Shown piece by piece: positions 1 to 8,108 of a stretch of DNA of 64,000 bases (position 1 is its first letter; every line of letters starts with the position of its first letter). The notes beneath the pieces were generated by a model, which was not told the origin of the DNA, did no database searches, and was given only the letters and a program-made list of their open reading frames with translations. This stretch comes from Pelagerythrobacter sp041912895 (lineage in GTDB: Bacteria > Pseudomonadota > Alphaproteobacteria > Sphingomonadales > Sphingomonadaceae). The position numbers and the translations under genes were made by a program. The DNA lies in NCBI RefSeq assembly GCF_041912895.1, contig NZ_JAYSGI010000004.1, positions 124,001-188,000 of the forward strand, read 5' to 3'.

Positions 1-1
1 G

Positions 2-193
2 ATCGCGGTCGCCGCAGCGGGGTTCTCCGCCGATTGCCTGGAGACGCTGGAGGAACTCGCGCTGCAGGGCCGCGACCAGTTCCTCGGCGCAGGCGGCGAA
101 CGCTTCGCCGCGCTATCGTGCCTCAACGCCGGCGATGCCGGGATGGCGATGCTGGAGGGGCTGGTGCGGCGCGAACTTGCGGGGTGGATTTAG
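2..193 (+). CDS. C-terminal fragment of a possible TetR/AcrR-type regulator
   Basis: An open frame enters from the left edge and ends at TAG 191-193, giving 63 residues that begin IAVAAAGFSADCLETLEEL. The fragment is helical and alanine/leucine-rich and ends RRELAGWI, which resembles the ligand-binding end of TetR-family regulators. The DNA-binding part lies outside the window, so the family is inferred mainly from a perfect TetR-like palindrome 10 bases downstream and from the following P450 gene. It could equally be the end of another small helical protein. Confidence 0.45.
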   Translation: MAVAAAGFSADCLETLEELALQGRDQFLGAGGERFAALSCLNAGDAGMAMLEGLVRRELAGWI

Positions 194-202
194 CGCGCCG
201 AA

Positions 203-224
203 TTACTTACATTGGGGTAAGTAA
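203..224. promoter_or_regulatory. Perfect inverted repeat, candidate TetR-family operator of the P450 gene
   Basis: TTACTTAC at 203-210 and GTAAGTAA at 217-224 are exact reverse complements separated by six bases (ATTGGG). An 8-6-8 AT-rich palindrome in GC-rich DNA is typical of TetR-family operators. The right arm runs directly into the AGGAGG ribosome-binding site (223-228) of the P450 gene, so a bound repressor, or an RNA hairpin, could also affect translation initiation. Confidence 0.65.
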
Positions 225-235
225 GGAGGCAGATC

Positions 236-1639
236 ATGGCCACGCTTGCCCAGCCCAGCCCGTCCCCCCACGCCCCGGTTCCCGCCGCGCAGCCGCGCAC
301 TTGGCGCGAAGGGGTGCTGACCGAAGCCGATCTCGCGCATATTCCCGGCGAAGGCGGGATGCCGGTGTTCGGCAACACCTTCAGGATGCTGTCCGATCCG
401 CACGGCTTCACCCGCCGGATGGTGGAGACCTACGGCCCGGTCTATCGCAACAAGGCGTTTGGCGGGTGGAACGTCGCGTTGGTCGGCGCCGACGCGAACG
501 AGCTGGTGCTGTTCGACCGCGACCGGCTGTTCTCCTCCGAACAGGGCTGGGGCCCGATCCTCGAACTGCTGTTTCCGCGCGGGCTGATGCTGCTCGATTT
601 CGATCACCACCGGGCCGACCGGCGCGCGCTGTCGATCGCCTTCAAGCCCGGCCCGATGCGGCATTACGCGGATAGCCTCAATCGCGGGATCGCTGATGCG
701 GTGAAAGGCTGGAGCGGGGCGCCGATGCTGTTCTACCCGGCGATCAAGCAGCTGACGCTCGACCTCGCGGCGGACAGCTTCATCGGCATTCCGTGGGGGC
801 CGGAGGCGGACCGGATCAACCGCGCCTTCGTCGACATGGTGCAGGCCTCGGTCGCGCCGATCCGCGCGCCGCTGCCGTTCACGTCCATGCGCAAGGGGGT
901 GAAGGGCCGCGCCTATCTGGTCGACTATTTCATCCGCGAAACGCTGCGCCGCCGTGCCGAGGGCGGCGGGCAAGACATGTTCAGCCAGTTCGCCACCGCC
1001 ACGCGCGAGGACGGCACGATGCTGCCGGTGGACGAAGTGGTCGATCACATGATCTTCCTGATGATGGCCGCGCACGACACCATCACCTCCTCCGCCACCA
1101 CGCTCGTCTGGCTGCTGGCGAAGCACCCGGAGTGGCAGGAACGGCTGCGCGCCGAGATCACCGCGATCACCGGCGGCGGGCACGATGTCGGCTACGACGA
1201 TCTGGCAAAGCTCGACCTGACCGAGATGGCATTCAAGGAATCGCTCCGCTTGATCCCGCCGGTGCCCTCCACCCCGCGCCGCGCGCTGCGCGAATTCGAG
1301 TTCGGTGGTTATCGCATCCCGGCGGGTACGCCGGTGGGGATCAACCAGCAATACGTCCACCGGATGGAAGAGCACTGGCCCGATCCCGACCGCTTCGATC
1401 CGCTGCGCTTCACGCCAGAAGCAGTGAAGGCCCGCCACAAGTATGCCTGGGTGCCGTTCGGCGGCGGGGCGCACATGTGCATCGGGCTGCACTTCGCCTA
1501 CATGCAGGTGAAGATCCTGATGGCGCAGGTGTTGACCCGCTACGAAATCGCGATCGAGCCGGGCTACGAGCCCGAGTGGCAGCCGTGGCCGATCCCGCGC
1601 CCGAAGGATGGGTTGCGGGTGAGTTTCAGGGAGCTGTGA
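236..1639 (+). CDS. Cytochrome P450 monooxygenase
   Basis: A 467-residue soluble bacterial P450. The I-helix oxygen-activation motif is AHDTITSS near residues 277-284, the K-helix ExxR is ESLR near 335, and the haem-binding loop is FGGGAHMCIG near 408-417 with the axial cysteine near 415. There is no membrane anchor, so electrons would have to come from a ferredoxin and reductase encoded elsewhere. ATG 236 is chosen because AGGAGG lies 7 bases upstream. The substrate cannot be read from sequence. The palindrome before the start suggests control by a TetR-type repressor, perhaps the gene ending at 193. Confidence 0.93.
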   Translation: MATLAQPSPSPHAPVPAAQPRTWREGVLTEADLAHIPGEGGMPVFGNTFRMLSDPHGFTRRMVETYGPVYRNKAFGGWNVALVGADANELVLFDRDRLFSSEQGWGPILELLFPRGLMLLDFDHHRADRRALSIAFKPGPMRHYADSLNRGIADAVKGWSGAPMLFYPAIKQLTLDLAADSFIGIPWGPEADRINRAFVDMVQASVAPIRAPLPFTSMRKGVKGRAYLVDYFIRETLRRRAEGGGQDMFSQFATATREDGTMLPVDEVVDHMIFLMMAAHDTITSSATTLVWLLAKHPEWQERLRAEITAITGGGHDVGYDDLAKLDLTEMAFKESLRLIPPVPSTPRRALREFEFGGYRIPAGTPVGINQQYVHRMEEHWPDPDRFDPLRFTPEAVKARHKYAWVPFGGGAHMCIGLHFAYMQVKILMAQVLTRYEIAIEPGYEPEWQPWPIPRPKDGLRVSFREL

Positions 1640-1696
1640 GCCCCTCTCCAAGCTATGCCAGCTTGCTGGCTAGTCGCAGTTGAGAAGGGCCAAGCC

Positions 1697-1855
1697 TCAA
1701 AAGTCGATCGCGATGCCGTCTTTCACCCAATCGCCGTAGCGCGTGGGGCTGAGCTTCTCGTCCACCTCGCCCGGTTCGGGCCTGGGCGGCGGAGTATCGG
1801 TCCAGTAGGCGGGCTTTTCGAAGGTTTCGGGTCGCTGAGTGGCGCGCTGGGTCAT
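1697..1855 (-). CDS. DUF1674 / SDHAF4-like small protein
   Basis: A 52-residue protein starting MTQRATQRPETFEKPAYW and ending PTRYGDWVKDGIAIDF. That C-terminus is the signature of the DUF1674 family (PF07896), whose mitochondrial members (SDHAF4) help assemble succinate dehydrogenase. A similar role in the bacterial flavoprotein is possible but unproven. The same frame is open much further upstream, but only this part has family-like sequence, so the methionine at 1855 is taken as the start. It is divergent from rsmB with 55 bases between the starts and convergent with the P450 gene. Confidence 0.8.
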   Translation of the reverse strand: MTQRATQRPETFEKPAYWTDTPPPRPEPGEVDEKLSPTRYGDWVKDGIAIDF

Positions 1856-1910
1856 GCGGGCAAGATGCGCCCACTGGCGCGTGGTTGCAAGCGGGGGTAG
1901 GGCGCGCGCG

Positions 1911-3149
1911 ATGGCCCAGCCCCCCGGTATCCACGCGCGCCGCGCCGCGCTTCGCCTGCTCGACGCCGTGTTGCGCCGCGGCGAGACGCTCGACCAGAGC
2001 TTTGCCGCCGCCACCGGCGACGTGCGCAGGCCCGAGGACAAGGCGCTGGCCCGCGCGATCGCGGGCGAGGCGCTGCGCTGGCTCGCTGATGTCGACGCGC
2101 TGATCGACGGCGCGACGAGGCAGCGGCTGCCCGACGACGCCAAGCCGCGCATGGTCCTGCGCCTGATGCTGGCGCAATGGCTGCGCCTCGGCACCCCGCC
2201 GCACGCGGTGATCGCGACCGCGCTGCCGCTGCTCGCGGGCGGCCCGCGCCGGTTGGCGCACGGGGTGTTTTCCACGCTGACCAAGCAATCCGCGACGCTG
2301 CCCGCCGCGCCCACGCTGCCCGAAGCGGTGCGGCAGCGCTGGGGCGCACTGGCGGACGAGGCCGCGCCCGGCCTCGCCGAGCCGCCGCCGCTCGATCTCG
2401 CGCTGCGGGACCCCTCCGAAACCGCGCACTGGGCGAACCAGCTTGCCGCCGAGAGCCTTGCGCCCGGCCATCTGCGCCTGCCGCGCGGCGCGGCGGTGGA
2501 GACGCTGCCCGGTTTCGCGGAAGGCGCATGGTGGGTGCAGGATCTCGCCGCCTCGCTCCCCGCCCGGTTGCTCGGTGCGGGAGAGGGCCGCCACGCGCTC
2601 GACCTCTGCGCCGCGCCGGGCGGCAAGACCCTGCAACTGGCGGCGGCGGGCTGGCAGGTCACCGCGCTCGACGTCTCTAAGCGGCGGCTGGAGCTGCTGC
2701 GCGACAACCTCGGGCGCACCGGGCTGAAGGCGGGCGTCGTGCGCGCCGACGCGCTGGCGTGGGAGCCGAAGCACCGTTTCGACGCGATCCTGCTCGACGC
2801 GCCGTGCACCGCCACCGGCACCGCGCGCCGCCACCCGGACGTGCTCCACCGCATCGGCCCGCGCCAGATCGCCGAGATGGCCGAGCTGCAATCGGCGTTG
2901 CTCGCGCGCGCGGCCGAATGGCTGAAGCCCGGCGGCGTGCTGGTCTACGCGGTGTGTTCGATGGAGCGCGAAGAGGGCGAAGGCCGCGCGGCCGAGGTCG
3001 CGCTCGATCCGCTGCCGATCCGGGGCGAGGAGCTGCCCGGCGGGCTTGCCGCCACCGCCGAAGGATGGCTGCGGACCAGTCCCGGCATGCTGGCGGACCA
3101 TGGCGGCCTCGACGGCTTCTTCGTCGCGCGGTGGCGCAAGGCGGAGTGA
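1911..3149 (+). CDS. rsmB: 16S rRNA (cytosine-5)-methyltransferase RsmB
   Basis: A 412-residue enzyme expected to methylate C967 of 16S rRNA using S-adenosylmethionine. The N-terminal NusB-like helical domain (about residues 1-140) is followed by a Rossmann methyltransferase domain. The SAM loop is LDLCAAPGGKT near 231. Motif IV, DAPCTATGTARRHPDV near 295, and motif VI, VYAVCSMEREEGE near 346, carry the two cysteines used by RNA m5C methyltransferases. ATG 1911 (MAQPPGIHARRAALRLL) is preferred over start codons further upstream because family homology begins there. Confidence 0.92.
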   Translation: MAQPPGIHARRAALRLLDAVLRRGETLDQSFAAATGDVRRPEDKALARAIAGEALRWLADVDALIDGATRQRLPDDAKPRMVLRLMLAQWLRLGTPPHAVIATALPLLAGGPRRLAHGVFSTLTKQSATLPAAPTLPEAVRQRWGALADEAAPGLAEPPPLDLALRDPSETAHWANQLAAESLAPGHLRLPRGAAVETLPGFAEGAWWVQDLAASLPARLLGAGEGRHALDLCAAPGGKTLQLAAAGWQVTALDVSKRRLELLRDNLGRTGLKAGVVRADALAWEPKHRFDAILLDAPCTATGTARRHPDVLHRIGPRQIAEMAELQSALLARAAEWLKPGGVLVYAVCSMEREEGEGRAAEVALDPLPIRGEELPGGLAATAEGWLRTSPGMLADHGGLDGFFVARWRKAE

Positions 3150-3245
3150 CCGAAGGCGCGGCGCGCGCGCCGATGCCGATCGGGTGACCGGCATCGCTTT
3201 ACCGCACGGGCCGCCCGGATCGCCGCTGCATCACCTGACTCGCCC

Positions 3246-3270
3246 GGAACATTCCCCGGATGGCCCGGTT
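3246..3270 (+). promoter_or_regulatory. Possible EcfG-type general-stress promoter
   Basis: GGAAC at 3246-3250 is followed after 16 bases by GGTT at 3267-3270. The alphaproteobacterial EcfG consensus is GGAAC-N16/17-CGTT, so there is one mismatch in the -10 element. It lies 168 bases upstream of the OmpA-family gene in a 288-base stretch (3150-3437) with no other recognisable feature. Such a short motif can occur by chance. Confidence 0.3.
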
Positions 3271-3437
3271 ACGCCCGGCAGCCATGCTTTGCGTGGCGGC
3301 TCGATCGCGGCTTTCCCGCCGCACATCTTTTGGGAAGCGAAGGGGGTTCTACAGCCGGATACACCATCACCGGGGGGCGGGCGAAGCAAGGCCGCGATGG
3401 GCCGGAGACCGGCTGGCGTAGATCAAGGAGTAGCGTA

Positions 3438-4319
3438 ATGAATATCCTGTCCAGGCAACCGAGCGGTATCTTCGCGCTGGCCCTGCTCGCGGTTCCGGTT
3501 TCGGCCGGCCTTTCCGCGCAGGAGCAGTATCCGCAAGAGGGCGAATACGCGACCACCGTTTACGGCTCGCTGCCCGACGACCTTTCCGGCCTGCCCGAAG
3601 GCCCCGAGATCGAAGGCATCATCTCCGCGCGCAGCGGCGAGCGGATGCAGGTGACCGGCGAAGACGGCACCAACACCGCGGTCGCCGTGGGCAACGTAAC
3701 CGAAATCAAGTCCAGCGGTGGCTTCCTGGGTCTCTCGCGCGACACGCTCGCGACCGACGCGTTGCTCAACGGATTGCCGGTCAAGGTCGAGACGGTTCAG
3801 TTCGGCGACGGCCTGATCGCCAAGCGGATCGACCTGAAGAGCCGCGATCTGAGGACCGCCTCGATGATCGCCACCGGAACCGCACAAGGTTTCGCCGAAC
3901 AGACCGCCGCGACCGAGGCCCTGCGTGGTCGCGTGGGCGATATCGACAAGTACAACGTCAAGGGCACGACCAACGTGAACTTCGACGTCGGCAAGGCGGA
4001 TCTTTCGCCCGAGGCCGAGGCCAATCTCTGCGCTGCGGCCGCCGAAGCCAATGCGACCGAGAACGCGCTGTTGCTCGTCATCGGCTACACCGATTCGACC
4101 GGCAGCCAGGAGATCAACCAGGAGCTGAGCGAGAAGCGCGCAGCCCGCGTGGTCAACTATCTCCAGCAGGCGTGCGATTGGGAACCCTACCGCATGCTGA
4201 CCCCCACCGGGATGGCCGAAGCCGACCCGCTGGCGGACAACACCACCGAGCAGGGCAAGGCGCAGAACCGCCGCGTCGCGGTGAACATCCTCGTCAGCAA
4301 GAGCGTCGACGGGATCTGA
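3438..4319 (+). CDS. OmpA-family outer-membrane/periplasmic protein
   Basis: A 293-residue protein with an N-terminal signal peptide (MNILSRQPSGIFALALLAV, cleavage near SAGLSAQ). A middle region of unknown fold (about 30-170) precedes a C-terminal OmpA-like peptidoglycan-binding domain (about 175-290). The domain contains NFDVGKADLSPEAEANL, VIGYTDSTGSQEINQELSEKR and QNRRVAVNI, including the family's conserved D and R. It probably tethers the outer membrane or a periplasmic complex to peptidoglycan. AAGGAG lies 8 bases before the ATG. A strong hairpin follows the stop. Confidence 0.87.
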   Translation: MNILSRQPSGIFALALLAVPVSAGLSAQEQYPQEGEYATTVYGSLPDDLSGLPEGPEIEGIISARSGERMQVTGEDGTNTAVAVGNVTEIKSSGGFLGLSRDTLATDALLNGLPVKVETVQFGDGLIAKRIDLKSRDLRTASMIATGTAQGFAEQTAATEALRGRVGDIDKYNVKGTTNVNFDVGKADLSPEAEANLCAAAAEANATENALLLVIGYTDSTGSQEINQELSEKRAARVVNYLQQACDWEPYRMLTPTGMAEADPLADNTTEQGKAQNRRVAVNILVSKSVDGI

Positions 4320-4325
4320 TCGAAG

Positions 4326-4352
4326 CGGGGGTGGGCATGGTGCCCGCCCCCG
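4326..4352. terminator. Hairpin between convergent genes
   Basis: CGGGGGTGGGCA (4326-4337) pairs with TGCCCGCCCCCG (4341-4352) across a three-base loop, giving a 12-bp stem with one G-T pair. It sits between the convergent ends of the OmpA-family gene and msrA, where it could stop transcription from both sides. There is no clear T-tract. Confidence 0.6.
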
Positions 4353-4374
4353 TTCGTCATGCGCGCGAGGGGAT

Positions 4375-4914
4375 TTATCCCTTCACCTTCTCCGCGAAGC
4401 TCTTGCGCAGCTTCATCAGCTTGGGCGGGATGACCGCGAGACAATAGGGGTTTCGCTGGCCTTCGCCGTCCCAGTATTCCTGGTGATAGTCCTCCGCCGG
4501 ATACCACTGCGAGGCGTCCTCGATCGTGGTCACGGCGCTTTGCCCTTCGTGCTCGGCATTCCAGCGCTGAATCGCGGCCTCGGCCTCGGCGCGCTGGGCG
4601 TCGTCCAATGGGAAGATCGCGCTGCGGTATTGCGTGCCGACGTCGTTGCCCTGCCGGTTCAGCTGCGACGGATCGTGGGTGCCGAGGAACACGTCGTAGA
4701 TTTCGGGAAGGGTGATCGTTCCCGGATCGTAGGTCACCCGGATCGCCTCGGCGTGGCCGGTGTCGCCGGTGCAGACCTGCTTGTAGGTCGGGTCCGCCAC
4801 CGTGCCGCCGATATAGCCGCTCTCGACCTCGCTCACCCCGATCACGTCGCGGAACACCGCTTCGGTGCACCAGAAGCATCCGCCCGCGATGATCGCCTGT
4901 TCGCTGCTCGCCAT
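4375..4914 (-). CDS. msrA: Peptide methionine (S)-S-oxide reductase MsrA
   Basis: A 179-residue enzyme that reduces the S-epimer of methionine sulfoxide in damaged proteins. The catalytic motif GGCFWCTEAVF is at residues 11-21 with nucleophilic Cys13. The substrate-site segment GHAEAIRVTYDP and the QYRSAIF motif are present. There is no signal peptide, so it is cytoplasmic. The start at 4914 is supported by an AGGAG-type site just upstream on the minus strand. It is divergent from the exported methyltransferase-fold gene with 109 bases between. Confidence 0.95.
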   Translation of the reverse strand: MASSEQAIIAGGCFWCTEAVFRDVIGVSEVESGYIGGTVADPTYKQVCTGDTGHAEAIRVTYDPGTITLPEIYDVFLGTHDPSQLNRQGNDVGTQYRSAIFPLDDAQRAEAEAAIQRWNAEHEGQSAVTTIEDASQWYPAEDYHQEYWDGEGQRNPYCLAVIPPKLMKLRKSFAEKVKG

Positions 4915-5023
4915 TTTCGAAAATCTCCTTTGCTTGCGAGCGAGATAGGTGGCGCGAGGCCGCTTGTCATCGCCCGGCCAGCGGCTAGACTGCGCGCCAC
5001 CATATCTCCGGGAGAGAAATCCG

Positions 5024-5878
5024 ATGCGCTTCCTGCTTGCCGCCGCCGCCCCCCTTGCCATCGCGCTCGCCGCGCCATCGCTGGCGCAGGATCATTCGGG
5101 CCACGGGGCCGCGCATGGGGCCCAGGCCCATGCCGGCCATGCCGCGCTCGAAGCGGCGCTCGCCAACCCCAACCGCGAGGCGGACAGCGCGCGCGACCAG
5201 TTCCGCCACCCGGTCGAGACGTTGATGTTCTTCCAGGTCGAGCCGGGCATGGCGGTGGGCGAATATGCGCCGGGCGGCGGATGGTACTCGCGCGTGCTCG
5301 GCAACTATCTGAGCGCCGATGGCAAGCTGGTGGGCCTGTGGCGCTCCGCCAATGGCGCTTCGCTCGACGAGAAGGCTCGCACCGGCCTGCGCGACGGGGC
5401 CGCCGCCTTCCCCGCGAAAGTGGAGGAATGGACCGGCCGCTCCGCCGCCGAAACCGCCGGATATACGCTCGACGCCGTGCCCGAGGCCGAACACGGCACG
5501 CTCGACCGCGTGTTGCTGATCCGCATGCTGCACAACCTGATAAGCGGCGGCGTGGCCGAAAGCGAGCTGAAGCGGATGCACGGCCTGCTCAAGCCCGGTG
5601 GGATGCTCGGCGTGGTCCAGCACCGCGCGAAGGCCGAAGCGGCGGACGACTATGCCGACGGCAGCAAGGGCTATCTGCGGCAGGCCGACGTGATCGCGCT
5701 GGTCGAAGGGCAGGGCTTCGAACTGGTCGAGGCAAGCGAGATCAACGCCAATGCGCAGGACACCGCCGACCATCCCGAGGGTGTGTGGGAAATGCCGCCC
5801 ACGCTCGGCACCAAGCGCGAGGACCTGAAGAGCCTCGGCGAAAGCGACCGCATGACGCTGCTGTTCCGCAAGCTCTGA
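5024..5878 (+). CDS. Exported methyltransferase-fold protein (COG4798-like)
   Basis: A 284-residue protein with a clear signal peptide (MRFLLAAAAPLAIALAAPSLAQ), then a histidine-rich stretch (DHSGHGAAHGAQAHAGHAA). A class I methyltransferase-like domain follows: VEPGMAVGEYAPGGGWYSRVL near residues 70-90 resembles the SAM-binding loop, and LLKPGGMLGVVQHR near 187 resembles a later motif. It matches the predicted-methyltransferase group with unknown substrate. Export is odd because SAM is not normally available in the periplasm. ATG 5024 is chosen because GGGAGAG precedes it and the signal peptide begins there. A SIMPL gene follows after 7 bases. Confidence 0.8.
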   Translation: MRFLLAAAAPLAIALAAPSLAQDHSGHGAAHGAQAHAGHAALEAALANPNREADSARDQFRHPVETLMFFQVEPGMAVGEYAPGGGWYSRVLGNYLSADGKLVGLWRSANGASLDEKARTGLRDGAAAFPAKVEEWTGRSAAETAGYTLDAVPEAEHGTLDRVLLIRMLHNLISGGVAESELKRMHGLLKPGGMLGVVQHRAKAEAADDYADGSKGYLRQADVIALVEGQGFELVEASEINANAQDTADHPEGVWEMPPTLGTKREDLKSLGESDRMTLLFRKL

Positions 5879-5885
5879 GCCGGAG

Positions 5886-6641
5886 ATGACCCTGCGCACG
5901 ATCGCCCTGTTCGCGCTGCCGCTTGCTCTGGGAGCTTGCGGCGATCGCGCCGACGATGTGCGTGGGGTCGACCATGGCGAGACACTGCTGTCGGTCAGCG
6001 CCAGCGGGCAGGCCGATTCGCGGCCCGACCGCGCGCAGTTCCAGGCTGGAATCGAGACCTGGGCGCGCAGCGCCGAGGCGGCGAGCACGGCGAACGGCGA
6101 GAAGATCGCCGAAATCGTCGCCGCGCTGCGAGAGCTCGGCGTGGCGGAGGACGATATCCAGACGCGGGTGGTCAATGTCGGACGGATCGACTGGGGCGAC
6201 CGCCGCGGCCAGTTCCAGGCCTCGAACGTGGTCGAAGTGACGCTGCGCGATCCCGACAAGGCCGGTGCCGCGGTGGCGGCGGCGACCGAGGCGGGGGCGA
6301 ACATCGTGTCGGGCCCCAACCTCTCGATGTCCGATCCCGAAGCGACCGCCAACCTCGCCTATGCCGACGCATACAAAGCCGCGCGCAAGCGGGCGGAAGC
6401 CTATGCCGAAGCGGCGGACATGGAGGTCAGCCGCGTGCTCTACATCCGCGACGCGGGGGGCACGCAGGGGCAGACCTGGCTGCGCGGGGCGGACATGGCG
6501 AGCGACGCGACGATGGCGAGGGTTCAGAACACCGCGCCCCCGCCGGTGGTCGCGCCCGAGCAGGCCTCGCCCGGCATGATGGTCGGCACCACCCGGTCGG
6601 ACGTCTATATCCAGGTGGACTTCGCTCTGCGGCCAAAATAA
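5886..6641 (+). CDS. SIMPL-domain (DUF541) lipoprotein
   Basis: A 251-residue lipoprotein with lipobox LALGAC (acylated Cys18). The rest is a SIMPL/DUF541 domain: LLSVSASGQADSRPDRAQF, the heptad-like NGEKIAEIVAALRELGVAEDDIQT, and AYADAYKAARKRAEAYAEAADM. SIMPL proteins are periplasmic or membrane-attached. Their biochemical role is not settled, although some are linked to oxidative-stress tolerance. It follows the exported methyltransferase-fold gene by 7 bases and precedes aguB by 10, so all three are probably co-transcribed. Confidence 0.85.
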   Translation: MTLRTIALFALPLALGACGDRADDVRGVDHGETLLSVSASGQADSRPDRAQFQAGIETWARSAEAASTANGEKIAEIVAALRELGVAEDDIQTRVVNVGRIDWGDRRGQFQASNVVEVTLRDPDKAGAAVAAATEAGANIVSGPNLSMSDPEATANLAYADAYKAARKRAEAYAEAADMEVSRVLYIRDAGGTQGQTWLRGADMASDATMARVQNTAPPPVVAPEQASPGMMVGTTRSDVYIQVDFALRPK

Positions 6642-6651
6642 GCCCGCGCGC

Positions 6652-7503
6652 ATGGCCAAGATCACCGTAGCCGCGCTCCAGCTCGACCTCTCCTCGCACG
6701 ACGAGCGGGAGAACATCGCCGCCGTCTCCGCGCTGGTGGAGGAAGCGGCGGGGAAGGGCGCGCAGGTGATCCTGCCGTCCGAGCTCTTCTCCGGCCCCTA
6801 TTTCTGCAAGGTGGAGGACGAGGCGCTGTTCGCGCTCGCCCGCCCGACCGCCGAGCATCCCTCGGTCGTGGCGATGCAGGCACTGGCGGAAAAGCTCGGC
6901 GTGGCGATCCCGACGAGCTTCTTCGAGCGCGACGGGCACCACTATTACAACACGCTCGCCATGATCGGGCCCGATGGCGCGATCATGGGGACTTATCGCA
7001 AGAGCCACATCCCCGACGGACCGGGCTACGAGGAAAAGTACTATTTCCGCCCCGGCAACGACGGGTTCAAGGTATGGGACGTATTCGGCGCGCGCATCGG
7101 CGTCGGGATTTGCTGGGACCAGTGGTATCCCGAATGCGCGCGGGCGATGGCGCTGATGGGGGCGGAGCTGCTGTTCTATCCCACCGCGATCGGCTCCGAG
7201 CCCTACGACGCCGATCTCGACACCAGCCGCATGTGGCGCCGCGCGATGCTGGGGCATGCGGTGTCGAACTGCATGCCGGTGATCGCCGCCAACCGCATCG
7301 GCAGCGAAGACGGGCAGGCGTTTTACGGCCACAGCTTCGTAACCGACGAATGGGGCGATTTCCTGTGCGAATACGGCGCGGGCGAAAGCGGCCCGCTGGT
7401 CGCCGAGATCGATCTGGCCCAGGCGGCGAAGCACCGCGCAGGGATGGGGTTCTTTCGCGACCGGCGCCCGCAGCTCTACGGCCGGTTGTGCGAGGACGTC
7501 TGA
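6652..7503 (+). CDS. aguB: N-carbamoylputrescine amidase
   Basis: A 283-residue nitrilase-superfamily enzyme expected to hydrolyse N-carbamoylputrescine to putrescine, CO2 and ammonia, the last step of the arginine decarboxylase/agmatine route to polyamines. The catalytic triad is visible: Glu44 in LPSELFSGPYF, Lys in GTYRKSHIPDGPG, and Cys near 153 in GVGICWDQWYPE. Those surroundings are typical of AguB rather than general omega-amidases. No agmatine deiminase gene is in the window. The end overlaps the proposed folK start. Confidence 0.87.
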   Translation: MAKITVAALQLDLSSHDERENIAAVSALVEEAAGKGAQVILPSELFSGPYFCKVEDEALFALARPTAEHPSVVAMQALAEKLGVAIPTSFFERDGHHYYNTLAMIGPDGAIMGTYRKSHIPDGPGYEEKYYFRPGNDGFKVWDVFGARIGVGICWDQWYPECARAMALMGAELLFYPTAIGSEPYDADLDTSRMWRRAMLGHAVSNCMPVIAANRIGSEDGQAFYGHSFVTDEWGDFLCEYGAGESGPLVAEIDLAQAAKHRAGMGFFRDRRPQLYGRLCEDV

Positions 7504-8024
7504 CGCAGCGCTACCTCGTCGCGCTCGGCTCGAACATGCGCCACCCGCGCCACGGCGCGCCGCGCGCGGTGATTGCGGCGGCGTTCGGCGCGCTGGGCGA
7601 GCGCTTCGATCTCATCGCCGCATCGCCCGTGATGGACAGCGCGCCGCTCGGCCCCTCGCAGCGCCGCTATGCCAACGCCGCCGCGCTGGTCGGCACCGCG
7701 CTGGCGCCGGAGGCGATGCTGGCCGCCCTGCAGGCGATCGAGGCCGATTTCGGCCGCACCCGGCGCGGCCAGCGCTGGCGCGCGCGGGTGCTCGATCTCG
7801 ATATCGTGCTGTGGAGCGGCGGCGCCTTCGCCGCGCCCGGCCTCGTCATCCCGCACCCGGCCTTCCGCCAGCGCGGCTTCGTGCTCGGCCCCGCCGCCGC
7901 GATCGCCCCTGGCTGGCGCGATCCGCTGACCGGCCTGACGCTGCGCCGGTTGCAAGCCCGCTTGACCCGCTCCACCGCGCTGCCTAGGGCCCCGGCGTGC
8001 CAGACGCGCGGTGTGGGCCCTTAG
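7488..8024 (+). CDS. folK: 6-hydroxymethyl-7,8-dihydropterin pyrophosphokinase
   Basis: About 178 residues. FolK transfers pyrophosphate from ATP to hydroxymethyl-dihydropterin in folate synthesis. Visible signatures are YLVALGSNM near the N-terminus, FGRTRRGQRWRARVLDLDIVLW in the ATP/Mg region, and IPHPAFRQRGFVLGPAAAI. No ATG fits. GTG 7488, overlapping the aguB end by 16 bases, is the best start, and CTG 7500 is an alternative. The TAG stop (8022-8024) lies inside the tRNA-Lys gene, so coding sequence and tRNA share 10 bases. Confidence 0.8.
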   Translation: MRGRLTQRYLVALGSNMRHPRHGAPRAVIAAAFGALGERFDLIAASPVMDSAPLGPSQRRYANAAALVGTALAPEAMLAALQAIEADFGRTRRGQRWRARVLDLDIVLWSGGAFAAPGLVIPHPAFRQRGFVLGPAAAIAPGWRDPLTGLTLRRLQARLTRSTALPRAPACQTRGVGP

Positions 8025-8090
8025 CTCAGTCGGTAGAGCAACTGACTTTTAATCAGTAGGTCGCTGGTTCGAACCCAGCAGGGCTCACCA
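8015..8090 (+). tRNA. tRNA-Lys (anticodon TTT)
   Basis: A 76-nt tRNA with an encoded CCA end (8088-8090). The acceptor GGGCCCT pairs with AGGGCTC. The D-arm sequence TAGCTCAGTCGGTAGAGCA is canonical. The anticodon stem ACTGA/TCAGT closes the loop CTTTTAA, giving anticodon TTT. The T-arm contains GGTTCGAAC. Its first ten bases are also the end of folK, so it is probably expressed by read-through and processing or from a promoter within folK. Confidence 0.97.
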
Positions 8091-8108
8091 CTCCGTTTTC
8101 TGATCGCG

